Source of the DNA: Henriciella sp045287255
GTDB taxonomy: Bacteria > Pseudomonadota > Alphaproteobacteria > Caulobacterales > Hyphomonadaceae
Length of the DNA: 64,000 bases
NCBI RefSeq assembly: GCF_045287255.1
Contig: NZ_CP137142.1
Span: forward strand, 1,674,001 to 1,738,000
Direction: 5' to 3'
Part shown: positions 42,041 to 51,192 of the stretch, in pieces
Numbering within the stretch: position 1 is the stretch's first letter
Layout: every line of letters starts with the position of its first letter
Translations under genes and position numbers: made by a program
Notes under the pieces: generated by a model
Database searches by the model: none
Told to the model about the DNA's origin: nothing
Seen by the model: the letters and a program-made list of their open reading frames with translations, nothing else

Positions 42041-42844
42041 ATGACTGATCAACCAACCGCCGCCATTTGCCTGATTGGTGATGAGCTTCTCTCCGGGCGA
42101 ACTCGCGATATCAACGTTCAGACGATTGCACGTTTCCTCGCACCTTACGGTATCCCGATCAAAGAAGTTCGTATCGTTAGCGATGAGCAGGCTGACATCG
42201 TCAAAGCTGTAAACGACCTGCGCGCGGCCTATACCTACGTTTTCACGACGGGCGGCATTGGCCCAACTCATGATGACATTACCGCCGATGCCATTGCTGC
42301 GGCTTTTGATGTTTCGATCGATGAGCATCCAGAAGCGCTGGCCATCCTGTCGGAACGTTATGCCGCTGTCGATACAGAGTTCACGCCGGCCCGCCGCCGT
42401 ATGGCGCGCGTCCCGGATGGGGCAAACCTGATCGCTAACCCGGTTTCCGGTGCCCCCGGGTTCCAGACGGGCAATGTCTTCACCCTCGCGGGCGTGCCCA
42501 AGATTGTTGAAGGCATGCTGGGCGATATCGGGCATAGGCTAAAAACCGGCAAAGTGGTTCAGAGCGTTACGGTGCGCGGCGCTAATCTCCGCGAAGGTGA
42601 CCTTGCTGAGGGGCTGGCCAAACTCGCCGCTGAGTTTGAAACCCTCAGCCTTGGTTCTTACCCATGGTTCCGCACCGTTCAGGATCATGGCGTTGCCCTT
42701 GTCGCGCGGGGGACTGATGAGGTGCTCTTGAGGTCCGCTGCAGACGCCTTGGAGGCGCTAATCGTCACTCAAGGCATCACCCCAGAACGCCTGAATGGCG
42801 AAGCGGGTGGTAATGGCGGCCCAGCCCAAACCGGAGCACAATAA
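42041..42844 (+). CDS. CinA-like molybdopterin-binding domain protein
   Basis: This 267-residue protein has a MoCF-biosynthesis/CinA N-terminal-type domain: AAICLIGDELLSGRTRDIN, FTTGGIGPTHDDITADAIAAAF (the conserved TGGxGPTxDD), and MLGDIGHRL later. It lacks the C-terminal nicotinamide-mononucleotide deamidase domain of full CinA. Its role is unclear; relatives cleave ADP-ribose or bind molybdopterin-like ligands. The next gene starts two bases after the stop. Confidence 0.87.
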   Translation: MTDQPTAAICLIGDELLSGRTRDINVQTIARFLAPYGIPIKEVRIVSDEQADIVKAVNDLRAAYTYVFTTGGIGPTHDDITADAIAAAFDVSIDEHPEALAILSERYAAVDTEFTPARRRMARVPDGANLIANPVSGAPGFQTGNVFTLAGVPKIVEGMLGDIGHRLKTGKVVQSVTVRGANLREGDLAEGLAKLAAEFETLSLGSYPWFRTVQDHGVALVARGTDEVLLRSAADALEALIVTQGITPERLNGEAGGNGGPAQTGAQ

Positions 42845-42846
42845 TC

Positions 42847-43344
42847 ATGATCCAGTTCCTTTCTCGCCCCCCTGTTCTAATCATCCTGTTTGTTCTGACG
42901 CTTGCCATCATGATCAGCTTTGAAGCCGTTCGCGCTGCGGCTGGTGATCCGCTGCTCGATATGCTGATGACAGGCTCGGAAGCTCAAACCCGCCTTGCCG
43001 CGATGAGCGCTGAAACCAAACAGGCCCATTTCTGGGGCACCGTGCTCAACGATACTGCCTATCCCCTCGCCTATGGAAGCTTATTTGCTGGCCTCGCCTT
43101 TCGGTTTGGTGCTCCAAAGTTGATCTATGGCCTACCGAGTTTCGCAGGAGCCTTCATCGACCTGTGTGAGAACACAATTCAGGCGCTGGCCCTCTCCGGA
43201 ACAATCGATTTCCTCGCTGCGAAGACAGTCCTGACCCCTTTGAAATTCGCACTGGTCGCCGCTGCGGCAGGGCTTGCACTGATCCTGATGGCGCGGGCAC
43301 TGTGGCGAAAACTCAAGCCCAAGCGGAGCGAACCCGATGTCTGA
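42847..43344 (+). CDS. Unrecognised membrane protein, 165 aa
   Basis: No family recognised. There are four hydrophobic segments (about residues 9-30, 70-87, 88-115 and 130-155), with a polar stretch after the first and a basic C-terminus (WRKLKPKRSEPDV). It sits between the CinA-like gene and the enoyl-CoA hydratase gene, overlapping the latter by eight bases, so it is probably co-translated with both. Confidence 0.7.
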   Translation: MIQFLSRPPVLIILFVLTLAIMISFEAVRAAAGDPLLDMLMTGSEAQTRLAAMSAETKQAHFWGTVLNDTAYPLAYGSLFAGLAFRFGAPKLIYGLPSFAGAFIDLCENTIQALALSGTIDFLAAKTVLTPLKFALVAAAAGLALILMARALWRKLKPKRSEPDV

Positions 43345-44116
43345 AGCCCCTATTGTCCTGGTTGAGCATGATGGCCCTGTTGCCATTGTCACACTGAACC
43401 GTCCGGATGCCCTGAATGCGCTGAGCCGAGCTCTGCGCGCAGAAATCGTTCGTGTGTTCGCTGAACTCGCCAAGGATGACACCGTACGCGTCGCTGTCCT
43501 GACGGGGGCTGGCCGCGCGTTCACGGCCGGTGTTGATCTCAAAGAAGCCGGGCAGACGGGCTTCGCCTTGGGCGCAGATGGCGGGGACATTGATCTTGCA
43601 AAAGGGCTCGCGGCTTTCCCATGGCCAATTATCGGGGCCATCAATGGCTTTGCGATCACTGGCGGCTTCGAGCTTGCTCTCATGTGTGATGTTCTGATCG
43701 CGTCTGAGAATGCAAAATTCGCAGACACGCATGCCCGTGTCGGAATCATGCCCGGCTGGGGGCTGAGCCAGAAACTGTCTCGCCTCATCGGCATCAGCCG
43801 TGCCAAGGAACTTTCCTTCACCGGGAATTTCCTTGATGCCGAAACCGCAGAGCGCTGGGGGCTGGTAAACCGCGTCTATGCTGCAGATGAGCTGGTTCCT
43901 GCGGCTGTAAAAATGGCGCATGAAATGGCAAGCTGCGATCCGGTTCTGCTGCGCAATTATAAAGCTGTCATCGATGAAGGCTTTGCCATGACGTTTGGCG
44001 AAGGCTCACGCATGGAAGTGAAACGCTCTGCTCAACATGCGGCCTCAGTCACCGCTGAAAGTGTTGAAGAAGCGCGTAAAGCCGTCACCGCCCGTGGTCG
44101 CGAAAAGCAGAGCTAG
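43337..44116 (+). CDS. Enoyl-CoA hydratase/isomerase family protein
   Basis: This 259-residue crotonase-fold enzyme starts with VAIVTLNRPDALNALSRALRAEI, the family N-terminus, and has an oxyanion-hole pair in AGRAFTAGVDLKEAG and INGFAITGGFELALMCDVLIAS, followed by ARVGIMPGWGLSQKLSRLIG. The exact acyl-CoA substrate is unknown. It is convergent with a PlsC-like gene and the two stops overlap inside a CTAG. Confidence 0.88.
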   Translation: MSEAPIVLVEHDGPVAIVTLNRPDALNALSRALRAEIVRVFAELAKDDTVRVAVLTGAGRAFTAGVDLKEAGQTGFALGADGGDIDLAKGLAAFPWPIIGAINGFAITGGFELALMCDVLIASENAKFADTHARVGIMPGWGLSQKLSRLIGISRAKELSFTGNFLDAETAERWGLVNRVYAADELVPAAVKMAHEMASCDPVLLRNYKAVIDEGFAMTFGEGSRMEVKRSAQHAASVTAESVEEARKAVTARGREKQS

Positions 44117-44919
44117 GCCACTTCCGCTCTGCTCTCATCCGGATGTCCGATTGTCCCCTTTTTTGGATCAGGCAGCAGCTTGGTGGGGACAACCGCTTCA
44201 CCCGTAGCCTCGGCGATCAGTTCAGCTGAGCGAGCCTCGATGACCTCTGTCAAACGCGCCATAGCCTCTGCCTTCGGCAACCCTGCCGGGATAGGCTCAA
44301 GGAACTCAATCACAGCCTTACCGGGCGTTTTCTCAATCTCTTCCTGTTGCCAGAAACAGTTCAGGTTTGTGGCTACGGGAACGATTGGGACATCCATTGC
44401 TTCCTGCATATGCCAGACACCCGGCTTGTAGCGGAAATGATACCCTACCGGTGCCAAGTGCCCTTCAGGATAGATCAGAACGCGTCGGCCACCCTCTTTG
44501 GCCCTCGCCATACCTTCAGCAAGGCTTGCGGCTTTGCGATGGCCACCACCACACGTATCAATGACAATCGCGCCCAGCTTGCGCAGAATACCGCCGACCA
44601 GCGGAAACCGCTCAAGATGGTCCCCGGTTACGAAGGCGAGGTTTCTGACCTCCGGATAGACCATAAACCCATCCCCCCAACTGGCATGTTTGGCGGCAAT
44701 GATGAACGCCCCTTCGGGCATATGTTCACGTCCACGAACCTCTTTGCGCACACCACAAATCAGCCACAGCGCAAGATTGATCGCGCGGGTATAGCTGCGA
44801 ATGATCAAGGTCACCGGTCCGCGCCACGGCAAGATGAGAAATGGCAGTGATACGATCACGTAGATTGCCGACAGCAGGTAGTACACTCCTGTAAACAGGA
44901 AGCCTCTGAGCTTGTTCAT
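44113..44919 (-). CDS. Lysophospholipid acyltransferase (PlsC-like)
   Basis: This 268-residue 1-acyl-glycerol-3-phosphate acyltransferase-like protein has two N-terminal membrane helices (about 8-55), the HX4D catalytic motif H78-A-S-W-G-D83, and the acceptor site PEGHLAPVGYHFRYKPGV. It acts in phospholipid synthesis or remodelling. It is downstream of the TetR-type regulator by 11 bases, suggesting that regulator controls it. Confidence 0.88.
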   Translation of the reverse strand: MNKLRGFLFTGVYYLLSAIYVIVSLPFLILPWRGPVTLIIRSYTRAINLALWLICGVRKEVRGREHMPEGAFIIAAKHASWGDGFMVYPEVRNLAFVTGDHLERFPLVGGILRKLGAIVIDTCGGGHRKAASLAEGMARAKEGGRRVLIYPEGHLAPVGYHFRYKPGVWHMQEAMDVPIVPVATNLNCFWQQEEIEKTPGKAVIEFLEPIPAGLPKAEAMARLTEVIEARSAELIAEATGEAVVPTKLLPDPKKGTIGHPDESRAEVA

Positions 44920-44930
44920 TTCAAATGCTC

Positions 44931-45521
44931 CTATCTCTGATGCAGGATGGCCATAATCGCGCGGGTAAAGGCCTCGATGTGCTGACTGAACGGCCCCGGC
45001 AGGCGATTATAGATTTTGTTCTGACCCGATTGCATGACAACGCCCAGACACATCGAAGCTATAATGGCTGGGTCCCCTTTCGGAACATCGCCATTATCCA
45101 TCAGCATCTGAACCAGACGCTCCAATACGGTGACCGGGTCATCATCCCGGCGGGTATCATGCGGTAGAAAACGATTGAGAGAGACCAGATGGAAACTGAA
45201 AAGCAACCAGTCCTCATCGGCGAGTTTGCAATAGGAGGTCACAGCCCGGCGGACCTTCTCTTCAATACTGCCAGGCTCAAAGAAAGCCTGCTGCAACATT
45301 TCACCAAGGCGATTATGGGTCTCCATAAACAGCGCCAGTGCCAACTCGTCTTTGCCCTTATAGTGCCGGTAGAGCGCGCCTTCAGACACCCCTGCCTCAT
45401 CGGCAATCTCACGCGTTGTGGCCGCATCAACGCCTTCGCTGACGAATAGTTTCAGGGCGGCCCGCTCAATTTTTGGGCGGGCATTACGAGCGCGAGGGCG
45501 TTTTTCGACGGCTGGTGTCAT
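44931..45521 (-). CDS. TetR/AcrR family transcriptional regulator
   Basis: This 196-residue regulator has a TetR helix-turn-helix near the N-terminus: IERAALKLFVSEGVDAATTREIADEAGVSEGALYRHYKGKDEL (residues about 22-64), followed by a helical ligand-binding half with no characteristic pocket. The ATG at 45521 has GGAG nine bases before it. It probably represses its own gene and the downstream acyltransferase; palindrome AATTG-CTCA-CAATT sits in the promoter region. Confidence 0.9.
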   Translation of the reverse strand: MTPAVEKRPRARNARPKIERAALKLFVSEGVDAATTREIADEAGVSEGALYRHYKGKDELALALFMETHNRLGEMLQQAFFEPGSIEEKVRRAVTSYCKLADEDWLLFSFHLVSLNRFLPHDTRRDDDPVTVLERLVQMLMDNGDVPKGDPAIIASMCLGVVMQSGQNKIYNRLPGPFSQHIEAFTRAIMAILHQR

Positions 45522-45580
45522 AGTCTCAATCTCCAAAGTGAGCGCTTGATAACATCATACGAAAAACCTTTCAAGTGATT

Positions 45581-45594
45581 AATTGCTCACAATT
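45581..45594. promoter_or_regulatory. Candidate TetR operator in the tetR-yajC intergenic region
   Basis: A perfect palindrome with arms AATTG and CAATT around CTCA lies 60 bases upstream of the tetR start codon. Its size and place suit a TetR half-site pair, but nothing ties it to this protein experimentally. Confidence 0.35.
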
Positions 45595-45716
45595 GTATGT
45601 CTCACCGACCTCTGAGGCCAATAAAAGGTTTGAACCGTGCGAAAGGGCATCCTATGTCCCCTAGCATGTTCATTCTTGCCCTGCCCTAAACAGCAGGACG
45701 ATTGCCACCAGTGAGC

Positions 45717-45744
45717 CGCGCCGATAGAAGGGCGCGATATTTTT
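45717..45744 (+). terminator. Terminator-like hairpin in the yajC leader
   Basis: CGCGCC pairs with GGCGCG around an 8-base loop, followed by ATATTTTT, 24 bases before the yajC ATG. No plus-strand gene lies before it, so it may be an attenuator or part of the yajC leader rather than a gene-end terminator. Confidence 0.4.
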
Positions 45745-45767
45745 AAAGATCGAAACGGGATTCGTTC

Positions 45768-46139
45768 ATGCGCAAGCTTATCGCCCTTATTGCCGCTTCT
45801 GCCATTATGGCACCTGCCGCCCTCGCTCAGGCAGCCGATAGCACTGGCGGTCTTTTGGTAAACATTCTACCGCTTATTTTCATCGGTGTTGTCTTCTACT
45901 TCCTGCTGATCCGTCCAGCGAACCAGCGCCAGAAGAAGCACCGTGAAATGATCAATGCGGTCAAAAAGAATGATGAAGTCGTCACCGCAGGTGGCCTGAT
46001 CGGCAAAGTTACGAAAGTCACCGATGACGAAGTAACTGTGGAGGTTGCTGAAGGTGTTCGCGTGAAAGCCCTGAAGGGTATGCTCGCCGATGTTCGCCCT
46101 AAAGGCGCGCCAGCAGCTGCGAATGACACGACCAAGTAA
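45768..46139 (+). CDS. yajC: Preprotein translocase subunit YajC
   Basis: This 123-residue protein has a signal-like start, one membrane helix (ILPLIFIGVVFYFLLIRPANQRQKKHREM) and a basic domain MINAVKKNDEVVTAGGLIGKVTKV, diagnostic of YajC. It forms the SecDF-YajC accessory complex with the next two genes, which speed protein export. Confidence 0.95.
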   Translation: MRKLIALIAASAIMAPAALAQAADSTGGLLVNILPLIFIGVVFYFLLIRPANQRQKKHREMINAVKKNDEVVTAGGLIGKVTKVTDDEVTVEVAEGVRVKALKGMLADVRPKGAPAAANDTTK

Positions 46140-46167
46140 AAACAAAACCTGACGGAGCCGCGCTGCC

Positions 46168-47895
46168 ATGCTGAATTTTCCCGCTTGGAAAGTCGCCATC
46201 ATATCAATCACCTTGCTTTGGGGCGCGCTGCTGGCTCTACCAAACCTGTTCTCAGACGGGTTCCTGGGCATTGAGCCTCGCGATACGGGCGCGACCGATC
46301 CGCAGGCGATTGCGGCCTATGAACAGCAGCTTGCTGAAGCTGATGCATCATGGTGGCCGGGCTTCTTACCCAAGAATAAACTCAGTCTCGGCCTCGACTT
46401 GCAGGGCGGGGTTTACCTGTTGATGGAAATCGACCCGGCAGAAGTCGTTGGCAACCAGTTTGAAAGCTTCAAAGGCGATGTCCGCGACGCTTGGCGTCAA
46501 ACCAACAATCAGGAAATCATCCTGCGCGACAGTGAGCCTGTGATTAGCGACAGCCGTATGATCTATCAGCTGCGTGACCCGCAGGAAGACGCTCAGCAAC
46601 GCTTTGACTGGACCGCAGAAGAGCAGATGGAAGATGCGCTGAAGCGTCTGCGCCGCGTTAATCCGAATATCGGAACGACACAAACCAAGACCTTCAACAT
46701 CTCTGAAGGGGCCAACAATACTGTTATCATTGCGGTCACTGATGCTTCACGCAGTGAGCTTACCCGCAAAGCGCGTAATGATATGATGACAACAATCCGC
46801 AACCGGATCGACCCGAATGGTGTCGCTGAAATTCAGATCACACCCCAAGGCGATGATCGCATCATTCTTGAAGCCCCTGGTGAATCTGATCCCAAGCGCA
46901 TCAAAGACCTTTTGAGCCGCGATGGTCGCCTGACCTTCAACATGGCTGACACGAGTGGTTCTGCTGTGCGTATTGCTCAAGAAACAGGCCGTGCACGTCC
47001 AGGCTGGCAACTGATCCCATCGCGGGAAGGTTTCCCTCTTCTCATTAACAACATTCCGGAAATTGAGGGCAAGGATATTGCCTCGGCCAACCGCTGCCCG
47101 GACCCGGATGATAACACCCCTTCGGTCTGTTTCCGTCTCAACAGCTCGGCTGCCAAGAAGTTCTACAATCTGACGGCCAGCCGCCGCGGTGAACTGTTTG
47201 CGATCGTTCTGGATGGCGAATCCATGTCAGCGCCGCGCATTAATGATCCGATCCCAGGCGGAAACGTCATCATTACGGGTGACTTCACGATTGAAGAAGC
47301 CGACGATCTCTCCGCGATCATCGCTGCCGGTGAGCTTGCAGCTAAACCGCAATTCATCGAGGAACGTACTGTCGGTCCGGGCCTGGGTCAGGAATCTATT
47401 GCTGCAGGGTCTCGCGCCAGCATGATCGGGATCATCCTCGTCGGCATCTTCATGATGCTCGCCTATGGCTTGATCGGTGGGTTTGCTGTCGGTTCACTCA
47501 TTGCAAACATCATCCTGATTGTTGGTGCCCTGTCTGGCTTTGGAGCCACATTGACCCTGCCCGGCATTGCCGGAATTATTCTGACCATTGGTATGGCCGT
47601 GGATGCGAACGTGATCGTGTTTGAACGTATCCGCGAGGAGCAACGCTCAGGCCGTTCCCCGGCAACCGCCATTCAGGCTGGCTATGAACGGGCCTTCTCA
47701 GCTATTCTCGATGCCAACGTCACGACCTTTATCGCCGCCTCTATTCTATATCTGGTTGGCGCTGGCCCGGTAAAAGGCTTCGCGGTGACCCTCGCCATCG
47801 GTATTCTAACTTCGGTCTTTACCGCTTTCGTTGTGACCCGCTGGTTCACAGTCATGTACCTCCGCACAATGCGCCCTAAGCGCTTGGCGATGTAG
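46168..47895 (+). CDS. secD: Protein translocase subunit SecD
   Basis: This 575-residue inner-membrane protein has an N-terminal helix, a large periplasmic P1 domain starting LSLGLDLQGGVYLLMEID, then a second part with SAPRINDPIPGGNVIITG and five C-terminal membrane helices (from about residue 410), including GMAVDANVIVFERIREE. Length is normal for alphaproteobacterial SecD. It is 28 bases after yajC and 16 before secF. Confidence 0.95.
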   Translation: MLNFPAWKVAIISITLLWGALLALPNLFSDGFLGIEPRDTGATDPQAIAAYEQQLAEADASWWPGFLPKNKLSLGLDLQGGVYLLMEIDPAEVVGNQFESFKGDVRDAWRQTNNQEIILRDSEPVISDSRMIYQLRDPQEDAQQRFDWTAEEQMEDALKRLRRVNPNIGTTQTKTFNISEGANNTVIIAVTDASRSELTRKARNDMMTTIRNRIDPNGVAEIQITPQGDDRIILEAPGESDPKRIKDLLSRDGRLTFNMADTSGSAVRIAQETGRARPGWQLIPSREGFPLLINNIPEIEGKDIASANRCPDPDDNTPSVCFRLNSSAAKKFYNLTASRRGELFAIVLDGESMSAPRINDPIPGGNVIITGDFTIEEADDLSAIIAAGELAAKPQFIEERTVGPGLGQESIAAGSRASMIGIILVGIFMMLAYGLIGGFAVGSLIANIILIVGALSGFGATLTLPGIAGIILTIGMAVDANVIVFERIREEQRSGRSPATAIQAGYERAFSAILDANVTTFIAASILYLVGAGPVKGFAVTLAIGILTSVFTAFVVTRWFTVMYLRTMRPKRLAM

Positions 47896-47911
47896 AAAAG
47901 GACCAGACCCA

Positions 47912-48880
47912 ATGTTACTCCGTCTCTGGCCTGAAGAAACCAAAGTCTCTTTCATGAAGGTGCGCTTTATCGCACTGATCATTTCAGTATGTGCCCTTGC
48001 CGCCTCTGCTGCCATGCTCGGCACGCGCGGTCTCAACCTCGGGATCGATTTCGCGGGTGGCTCCGTTATCGAAATTGAAGAACCTGAAGGCGTCAGCACG
48101 GACGATGTCCGCGCGATTATTGAACCGCTCGGCCTTGGGGAAATCATCATTAACAGTGCCCGCAGCACGGGCGCTGATGCGGTAAACCTCGAAGTCATCC
48201 GCTTCAAAACCCAAGAACCGCGTGAAGGCGAAGATGTTGAAGCTGCTCAACAGAACGCCAACAACCGTGTGCGCGCAGCCTTGGAAGAGGCCTATCCAGA
48301 CGTGGTTATTCGCTCAAGCGCCGCAGTTGGCCCAAAGGTATCCGGGGAGCTATTCCGCGCTGGTGTCACAGCGCTTGGCGTCGCCTTGCTGCTGATGATG
48401 ATCTACATCTCGATTCGCTTCCAATGGCAGTATGCACTCGGCGCTGTGGCAGCCCTCTTCCACGATGTGATCCTGACCATGGGTATGTTCGCACTGACCG
48501 GGTTTGAGTTTAACCTCGCAACCATTGCGGCGCTTCTCACGATTGTTGGTTACTCAATGAACGATACTGTGATCGTGTTCGACCGGGTGCGTGAAGAGGC
48601 CCGTAAGTATAAGAAGCTGGAATTATCGAAAGTTGTGGACCTCGCGATTAATGCGACCATGTCCCGAACCCTTCTGACATCTGGTACGACGCTTCTGGCG
48701 CTGATTTCGATTTTCGTGTTTGGCGGCCCAGTCCTGCGCGGGATGAGCTTTGGTTTGATTTTCGGTGTTGTTGTCGGAACCTATTCGTCTGTCTTTGTCG
48801 CATCCGCAGTCGTATTGCTGCTCGGCATTGATCGTGGTGACAAACCTAAGCGCGAAGTCGAGGGCTTTAGCGGCGTCTGA
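47912..48880 (+). CDS. secF: Protein translocase subunit SecF
   Basis: This 322-residue membrane protein has LGIDFAGGSVIEIE (periplasmic start), six helices, and the motif GYSMNDTVIVFDRVREE shared with SecD. The stop codon lies in a perfect 7-bp hairpin together with the stop of the convergent Hpt gene. Confidence 0.95.
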   Translation: MLLRLWPEETKVSFMKVRFIALIISVCALAASAAMLGTRGLNLGIDFAGGSVIEIEEPEGVSTDDVRAIIEPLGLGEIIINSARSTGADAVNLEVIRFKTQEPREGEDVEAAQQNANNRVRAALEEAYPDVVIRSSAAVGPKVSGELFRAGVTALGVALLLMMIYISIRFQWQYALGAVAALFHDVILTMGMFALTGFEFNLATIAALLTIVGYSMNDTVIVFDRVREEARKYKKLELSKVVDLAINATMSRTLLTSGTTLLALISIFVFGGPVLRGMSFGLIFGVVVGTYSSVFVASAVVLLLGIDRGDKPKREVEGFSGV

Positions 48881-48893
48881 CCAAGCGGTCAGA
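48876..48893. terminator. Hairpin holding the stop codons of secF and the Hpt gene
   Basis: TCTGACC/GGTCAGA with loop AAGC is perfect. The plus-strand stop TGA of secF is in one arm and the minus-strand stop of the convergent gene is in the other. There is no T run, so it may stabilise 3' ends rather than terminate. Confidence 0.45.
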
Positions 48894-49359
48894 TGACCCG
48901 TCGCACCTGTATTTCCAACGCTTCACAAACTGCATCGGCGAGATCGGTACGCGCATCTTCATTGCCATAGGCCCAAGCCTGACAGGCCTGTACATGCAGA
49001 TTGACCAGCGCCTGATTATCCATGGCGCTGACCTGGCTCTCAAGCAGGCGCTGCAGGCTCGTTGTAAGACGCGTCAGCGCACCACCGCCATAAATACCGG
49101 ATGCGCCATGCAGGTTGTGCGCAGCCTTGGCAAACTCAGTCCAATGCTTATGCGAAGGGTCATCACAAAAGGCGACCCAAGTGGTCGAGATCAACTCTAT
49201 GTCTCGCTCCAGCCATGTCGCCATATCCGGCGCATCCTGTGGCACATCTGCCTTATCTTCAGCAGGCGATAGATTCAGACGCGACAGATCCGGCTTCGTC
49301 AGATCCGGATTGTCTTTTGCGGCGTTCTTTTTCAGGCGGTCAATCAGTGAAAATATCAT
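48889..49359 (-). CDS. Hpt (histidine phosphotransfer) domain protein
   Basis: This 156-residue protein has an acidic/polar first third and a C-terminal four-helix Hpt domain with the phospho-accepting H81 in AAHNLHGASGIYGGGAL. Hpt proteins relay phosphate between histidine kinases and response regulators. The start ATG at 49359 gives a sensible domain length. It follows NAD kinase on the same strand by 66 bases. No kinase or response regulator is in the window. Confidence 0.75.
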   Translation of the reverse strand: MIFSLIDRLKKNAAKDNPDLTKPDLSRLNLSPAEDKADVPQDAPDMATWLERDIELISTTWVAFCDDPSHKHWTEFAKAAHNLHGASGIYGGGALTRLTTSLQRLLESQVSAMDNQALVNLHVQACQAWAYGNEDARTDLADAVCEALEIQVRRVI

Positions 49360-49425
49360 GCCATCTCTATACACAAAGAGACTTAACAACTGGTCGCCAA
49401 AAGCCGCCGAATACTAAACTGGAAG

Positions 49426-50190
49426 TTAAAACGCGAACTGTTCCTGCAAAATCCGCTCATCAAGCGCATGTCCAGGATCAAACAACATGGTCAAACGCTG
49501 ATTTCGGTCTTCATGGATCGACACTTTTGCAACCGAGCGCACCTCCTGATTATCCGCAGCAGCGGAAACAGGCCGGCGCTCTGGAGACGATATCTCGATC
49601 TCGACCTGGGCATCATGGCGCAGCAAAGCCCCCCGCCAACGGCGCGGACGGAAAGCGCTGATCGGCGTCAAAGCCAACAGATTGGCCCCAATCGGCAGGA
49701 TTGGACCATGCGCTGATAGGTTATAGGCGGTCGACCCGGCCGGGGTTGCGACCATAACGCCATCGCAGGTCAGCTCATTCATCCGCTCACGTCCATCGAC
49801 CAGAATACGCAGCTTGGCCGATTGAGCTGTCTGACGCAGCAAAGACACTTCATTGATCGCCAAAGCCTGATGATGTTGCCCAAGTGTATCAACGGCATTC
49901 ATCCGCAGGGGGCTCAGTGTTGCCCGCTCGGCGCGATCAATGCGCTCCGGCAAATCGTCTTCGAGATATTCATTCATCAGGAACCCAACTGTTCCACGGT
50001 TCATCCCATAGACCGGCTTATGATCTCCGAATCGACGGCGCAACGTGTCGAGCATGGCACCATCCCCGCCCAGGGCGACGATAACATCGGCTTCATCTTC
50101 GCCAACATCGCCATAACGGCGAACAAGACGAACCTTGGCTTCTTGCGCCTCTGGGCGCTTCGAGCAGGAAAAAGACAGGCGCAAACTCAT
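49426..50190 (-). CDS. nadK: NAD kinase
   Basis: This 254-residue kinase makes NADP. The GGDG motif is at residues 41-44 (VALGGDGAMLDTLRRF), and the NEV motif and the TCDGVMVATPAGSTAYNLSAHGPI segment bind NAD and ATP. The ATG at 50190 gives the family length. It is divergent from the aldolase-II gene. Confidence 0.93.
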   Translation of the reverse strand: MSLRLSFSCSKRPEAQEAKVRLVRRYGDVGEDEADVIVALGGDGAMLDTLRRRFGDHKPVYGMNRGTVGFLMNEYLEDDLPERIDRAERATLSPLRMNAVDTLGQHHQALAINEVSLLRQTAQSAKLRILVDGRERMNELTCDGVMVATPAGSTAYNLSAHGPILPIGANLLALTPISAFRPRRWRGALLRHDAQVEIEISSPERRPVSAAADNQEVRSVAKVSIHEDRNQRLTMLFDPGHALDERILQEQFAF

Positions 50191-50296
50191 GGTCTCTATG
50201 TCAGGGGTGTTCGCCGCGGGGTCAAGCACTTGAGCTGATTGCGCTATTTTGGACGGCGGGGTACTGTGCAGGGAAACAAAAGATCAGGAGGATAAG

Positions 50297-51073
50297 ATGG
50301 CTGACGGTATGCAAATCGCTAGCATGAAGGGTAAAGTCAGCGAGGAGGAATGGGAAACGCGCGTCAACCTCGCGGCCATGTATCGCCTTACGGCCCTCTA
50401 TGGCTGGGATGACATGATCTTCACCCATATCTCACACCGTGTGCCAGGCCCTGATCATCACTTTCTGATCAATCCTTACGGCATGTTGTTTGAAGAGATT
50501 ACCGCGTCATCTCTGGTTAAAGTCGATCTTGACGGCAACATCGTGCAGGAGACGCCTTATTTCATCAATCCAGCCGGCTTCACGATCCACTCGGCCATTC
50601 ACGCTGCGCGGGACGATGCCCATGTTGTGATGCATTTGCATACCGATGACGGCGTTGCTGTCTCGGCGCAGAAAGAGGGGCTCCTGCCGCTGAGCCAGAC
50701 TGGCATGATTGTTGGCCATGACCTGTCTTACCACGAGTATGAAGGCATCGCGCTAGACCATGGCGAGCGCGAGCGTCTGGTTGCCGATATTGGCACTACG
50801 AACAATATGATTCTTCGCAACCACGGGACACTGACCGTTGGCGGAACAGCCGCAGAATGCTTCCTACGCATGTTCTTTCTGGAGCGTGCCTGCACAATGC
50901 AGGTCCGCGCGCTCAGTGTTGGACGTGACAATGTCCTGATCGCGCCCGAAGCCGCACAGGAAACCGTGAAGCAGCAATCCAATCCAGAGGGGACCAAAAC
51001 CCTTGCCAATATGCTCGCCTGGCCAGGTCTGCTGCGTCGGCTTGACCGTCAACTTCCGGGATATGCCGTATAG
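50297..51073 (+). CDS. Class II aldolase/adducin family protein
   Basis: This 258-residue zinc-dependent aldolase-fold protein has HLHTDDGVAVS (zinc His pair) after GFTIHSAIHAARDDAHVVM and RNHGTLTVGGTAAECFLRMFFLERACTMQ. The family includes fuculose-phosphate aldolase and adducin-like decarboxylases, so the substrate is undefined. The strong AGGAGG before the ATG at 50297 fixes the start. Confidence 0.85.
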   Translation: MADGMQIASMKGKVSEEEWETRVNLAAMYRLTALYGWDDMIFTHISHRVPGPDHHFLINPYGMLFEEITASSLVKVDLDGNIVQETPYFINPAGFTIHSAIHAARDDAHVVMHLHTDDGVAVSAQKEGLLPLSQTGMIVGHDLSYHEYEGIALDHGERERLVADIGTTNNMILRNHGTLTVGGTAAECFLRMFFLERACTMQVRALSVGRDNVLIAPEAAQETVKQQSNPEGTKTLANMLAWPGLLRRLDRQLPGYAV

Positions 51074-51192
51074 AGAACATCTTTATACGGGGTATTGCGT
51101 ATTCAAATTGGTCGCCTGCGGCTTTTGATGCCATTACGTTGCAAGACAAGCCGTCCTATATGGCGGTCAGAACAAAGTGAAAGCCATATCAG

